Source: Morella rubra (lineage: Eukaryota > Streptophyta > Magnoliopsida > Fagales > Myricaceae). Taken from it: a stretch of 64,000 bases of DNA. Position numbers and translations under genes: made by a program. Positions 61,380 to 64,000 of this stretch are shown one piece after another; the stretch's first letter is position 1, and the number at the start of each line of letters is the position of its first letter. The notes beneath the pieces are model-generated. The model made no database searches, had not been told where the DNA came from, and was given only the letters and a program-made list of their open reading frames with translations. The stretch lies in assembly GCA_003952965.2 (NCBI GenBank), contig CM025851.1:9341647-9405646 (forward strand), given 5' to 3'.

Positions 61380-64000
61380 ATTCGACATGTGTATTAGAGG
61401 AGTTTCCTTTTTCTGAATTAGGTTAACACGATGATTGTACGGAAATTAACATCCTCTCGAGAGCACCTTTTCAAACAAGAGAAAAGTCGATCCAATTTCA
61501 TTCAAATATGTTAAGACTTCGGCCACAATATTATGTATCTTATACATATATAACAACATTAATAAGTTGTAAATGATCCTTTAAATATATATTTTGTCTT
61601 CAGCATATATTATAATAGATTTCCACTTTCTCTATTTGCACACGTAAGAGAAGTCTCCAATATCCACAGTGAGATTCTTATTGGATTAAATCCCGATCAG
61701 TATCAGAAGATTTTGCTGTAATATTGGCCCTGCAAATACTAGCTTAAGAATAAGAAAACCAGATCTATTTATGTAATTAATCTTGTTCTTCTTCACGACA
61801 ATTAGTTCAGATTCCACTTTGATGAGTTGAAAGGGCATTGATCCTAATCCCTCATCAGCTCTAGATGATTGATCAGTTTAATTAATCTACTAATTATTAA
61901 TTAATGATCTTTTCCGGTGATTTGCTTAGGAAAGCCTGATGAAATCTCGATCGATATAAACACCTATGCTTGACTTTTCGAACAGTTAATAAACTAGAGT
62001 TGCTCAAAAGGTTAATGTTCCCCATCAATATTCAACATCATTACCAGACTTTGACCTTCAACTGTGTAGAAAGTACACCATATATCTATGGAGTACTCCT
62101 TCCGTACATGGAAATAAAGCTTACGACTTTCATTGAGCATGCCTTTCTTCATCAATTTTTTTGCCAGTACTTCTTGTGGACCGAGATCAAAGTAAAAGGT
62201 CACCTCCATACTCGACCAATCCCATTGAAATTATGAACGTCTTTCCCACTATATGGAGCTTCTTATCGTATCGAACTTAATTTTGTCGTGTTGGTAGCAG
62301 AAGAAAGGATAAGACCTAGCTAGCATCATGAGCTAGCACCACCGGAGCACCCATACTTTCGTCCTTTAACTTCTCCGACCAGTTACGAGAAACTTCCACA
62401 AATATCTCTTGTACGGCCAATATAGATGAAACCACCCATATCTGAACTTTTTCGTCATTAGAATATATATGCAGGAAGACCTTAATGGTTTTACATATAG
62501 GACAGATGTATCGAGCAAAACGCTGGACAGTAGCAAAAGTGGGTGGGGCATGCGCAACCTCTCCATTAATTCTCCAACTTATAGTGATCAAACAAGAAGT
62601 TAGTTCGCCATATTACTATCAAGTATATCATACATGCATGCTCTTCTTTTCTTTTTTGCAGTGTTTTCCCTGTACTCCTCACCTTATTCGTTCTGTTCAA
62701 TATGCTTTGGTTTGCACTCGCACTGTGGTTGCTTCTGAAAAAAATCCCCGGTTAGATCCAAACAATAATTAAAAGGGATGAATAGCTAGTTAGGTATTTT
62801 ATCCACTAGTTGAAAATTACTATAACAATTTTAGAACACGTTCTAAAATTTTCCGGTCTAGTCGTCTAGATCAAACATGAATCACATAAAGAGATGATAT
62901 TTTGTTGATGAAGTGAAAAACTTTTGAAGAACTCATCAAAAGAAAACTCACTTTGGATTATCAGCACCACTTAAAATCTACTAAGAAGAGAAACTTTACA
63001 AATGGTGATTCAAATATTGCAAACCTCTTTGCTGACTCTAACAATCCCGATATGATAGTCCGAATTATCCTACTCAAACCCGCACCATGTGGAAACAACC
63101 TCAAACCTCTAAAGCTCTTCTTATAGACGCTTTACGAACGATCTCGTTCTTCAACACTGGAACTTCGACAGCCAAACTCCTCTAGCATTCTGAATGCTTC
63201 AACAAGGAAGGTTGGTTTCAAGGTGATTAGTGGACAAGAGAAAAATCTTAAGGTTTTTGGATTTGGATCTAAAAATGAGTTTTCTCTCTCTCTCAATGAA
63301 GGTTCATAAGATGTTCATTTCGGCCTCCTTAGGGCTAGATGTCAACCTCTCAATTTAGCGACCGTGGAGACAACCATGCCAGTAAGACCATCCTCAACAA
63401 ACTTTTGGCACGGATGTGGCACGTCGCCTCCCAAATCACGTTTTTGGGACAGTGAAGAAATTCGTTCGAACGGCTACATAATATCAAGCAAAGATCAAGT
63501 CAAACTTGCTACGACCATCTGACTCAAGCTAAAGGCAAGCCAAATTCTCTCTAACCACTTGCCTTGAGCACTAGGCAAGCACGAAGCCCGCCAACAACTT
63601 TTGATCATCATCTTCAGCTCAGAGCTTGAATCATAACAAGATTACAACTCAATTGGACTTACTTTTGACACAGAATTTTACCAACATGACTTAACTCTGA
63701 CACTAATAGCTTATGATCTGACCAATTAGATGTGATATGGACTCAGTATGGCTGTGCCCCGTGGCTAAACTTATCCTAATAGATGTCAATACGCGCATGT
63801 CGGAAAGCAGAGAAGATTATAATAAGGAAGAATATATAGCTATTGATATTTTCTGGGGAGTGCTTGGCATATCGATCAGTAGTACTGGTGCCGTCATTTA
63901 GCCTAATTAATTAAGGCTTAATTTAGACGTGATCTTAATTGGATAAGAAGCCAGTTTGCTTTCAGAAAGCAATTCTGACAAGAATATTGTGATGCTTACT
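61380..64000. other. Intergenic DNA without recognised gene
   Basis: AT-rich to ordinary intergenic sequence. Open frames at 61970-62236 (plus), 62316-62591 (minus) and 62485-62772 (plus) show no recognisable domains. No inverted-repeat element, tRNA or LTR was identified up to the window end. Confidence 0.55.

Noticed and set aside
62012-62591. Minus-strand open frames with partly protein-like composition
   Set aside because: No family could be recognised and splice or start context is lacking.

Overview
The window is nuclear DNA from a flowering plant, most likely a woody eudicot; the species cannot be named from the sequence. The evidence is AT-rich intergenic DNA, genes split by GT-AG introns, and plant-specific families: gibberellin 20-oxidase, GAUT1-type galacturonosyltransferase, plant SAP18 and a NIH/DExH6-type helicase. 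There are also several classes of plant transposon and old integrated copies of a plant pararetrovirus. All recognised host genes lie on the + strand.

Layout. 1-4700: transposon-derived and AT-rich DNA (CACTA-like subterminal repeats at 2580-2800, a small inverted-repeat element at 3092-3543). 4804-8226: an aldo-keto reductase gene whose last exon stops early where viral DNA begins. 8217-21600: a composite of endogenous pararetrovirus pieces (florendovirus-like, Caulimoviridae). It holds one near full-length copy, a short second copy and a 3'-half third copy. Between copies 1 and 2 sit a ~970 bp element with ~150 bp terminal inverted repeats and an antisense, intron-free piece of a CCCH zinc-finger gene. 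22302-33028: a DExH-box helicase with all expected introns but several single-base frameshifts, cut by a 1000-N assembly gap (33029-34028). 34100-39500: intergenic DNA with small inverted-repeat elements.

39563-42636: an intact six-exon SAP18 gene (152 aa). 44201-47087: the 5' half of a GAUT1 pectin-synthesis gene, in perfect frame but lacking every exon of the GT8 catalytic domain. 47088-54430: intergenic DNA with a TIR element (49216-50240) and a Tourist-like MITE (51065-51286). 54511-56143: an intact three-exon gibberellin 20-oxidase (389 aa). 56455-60640: a dead minus-strand L1-type LINE with an RNase H domain. Its 5' ~715 bp is repeated in inverted orientation at 60661-61379, making a large hairpin-capable palindrome. 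61380-64000: no recognisable gene.

The host genes do not form a pathway or operon. Three of the five are damaged (reductase tail lost at the virus junction, helicase frameshifted, GAUT1 halved), whereas SAP18 and GA20-oxidase look functional. I did not find an undescribed biological system. The most unusual structures are the virus/gene-fragment composite, the LINE palindrome, the truncated but uncorrupted GAUT1, and the triplicated ACGACGTCGT palindrome upstream of GAUT1.
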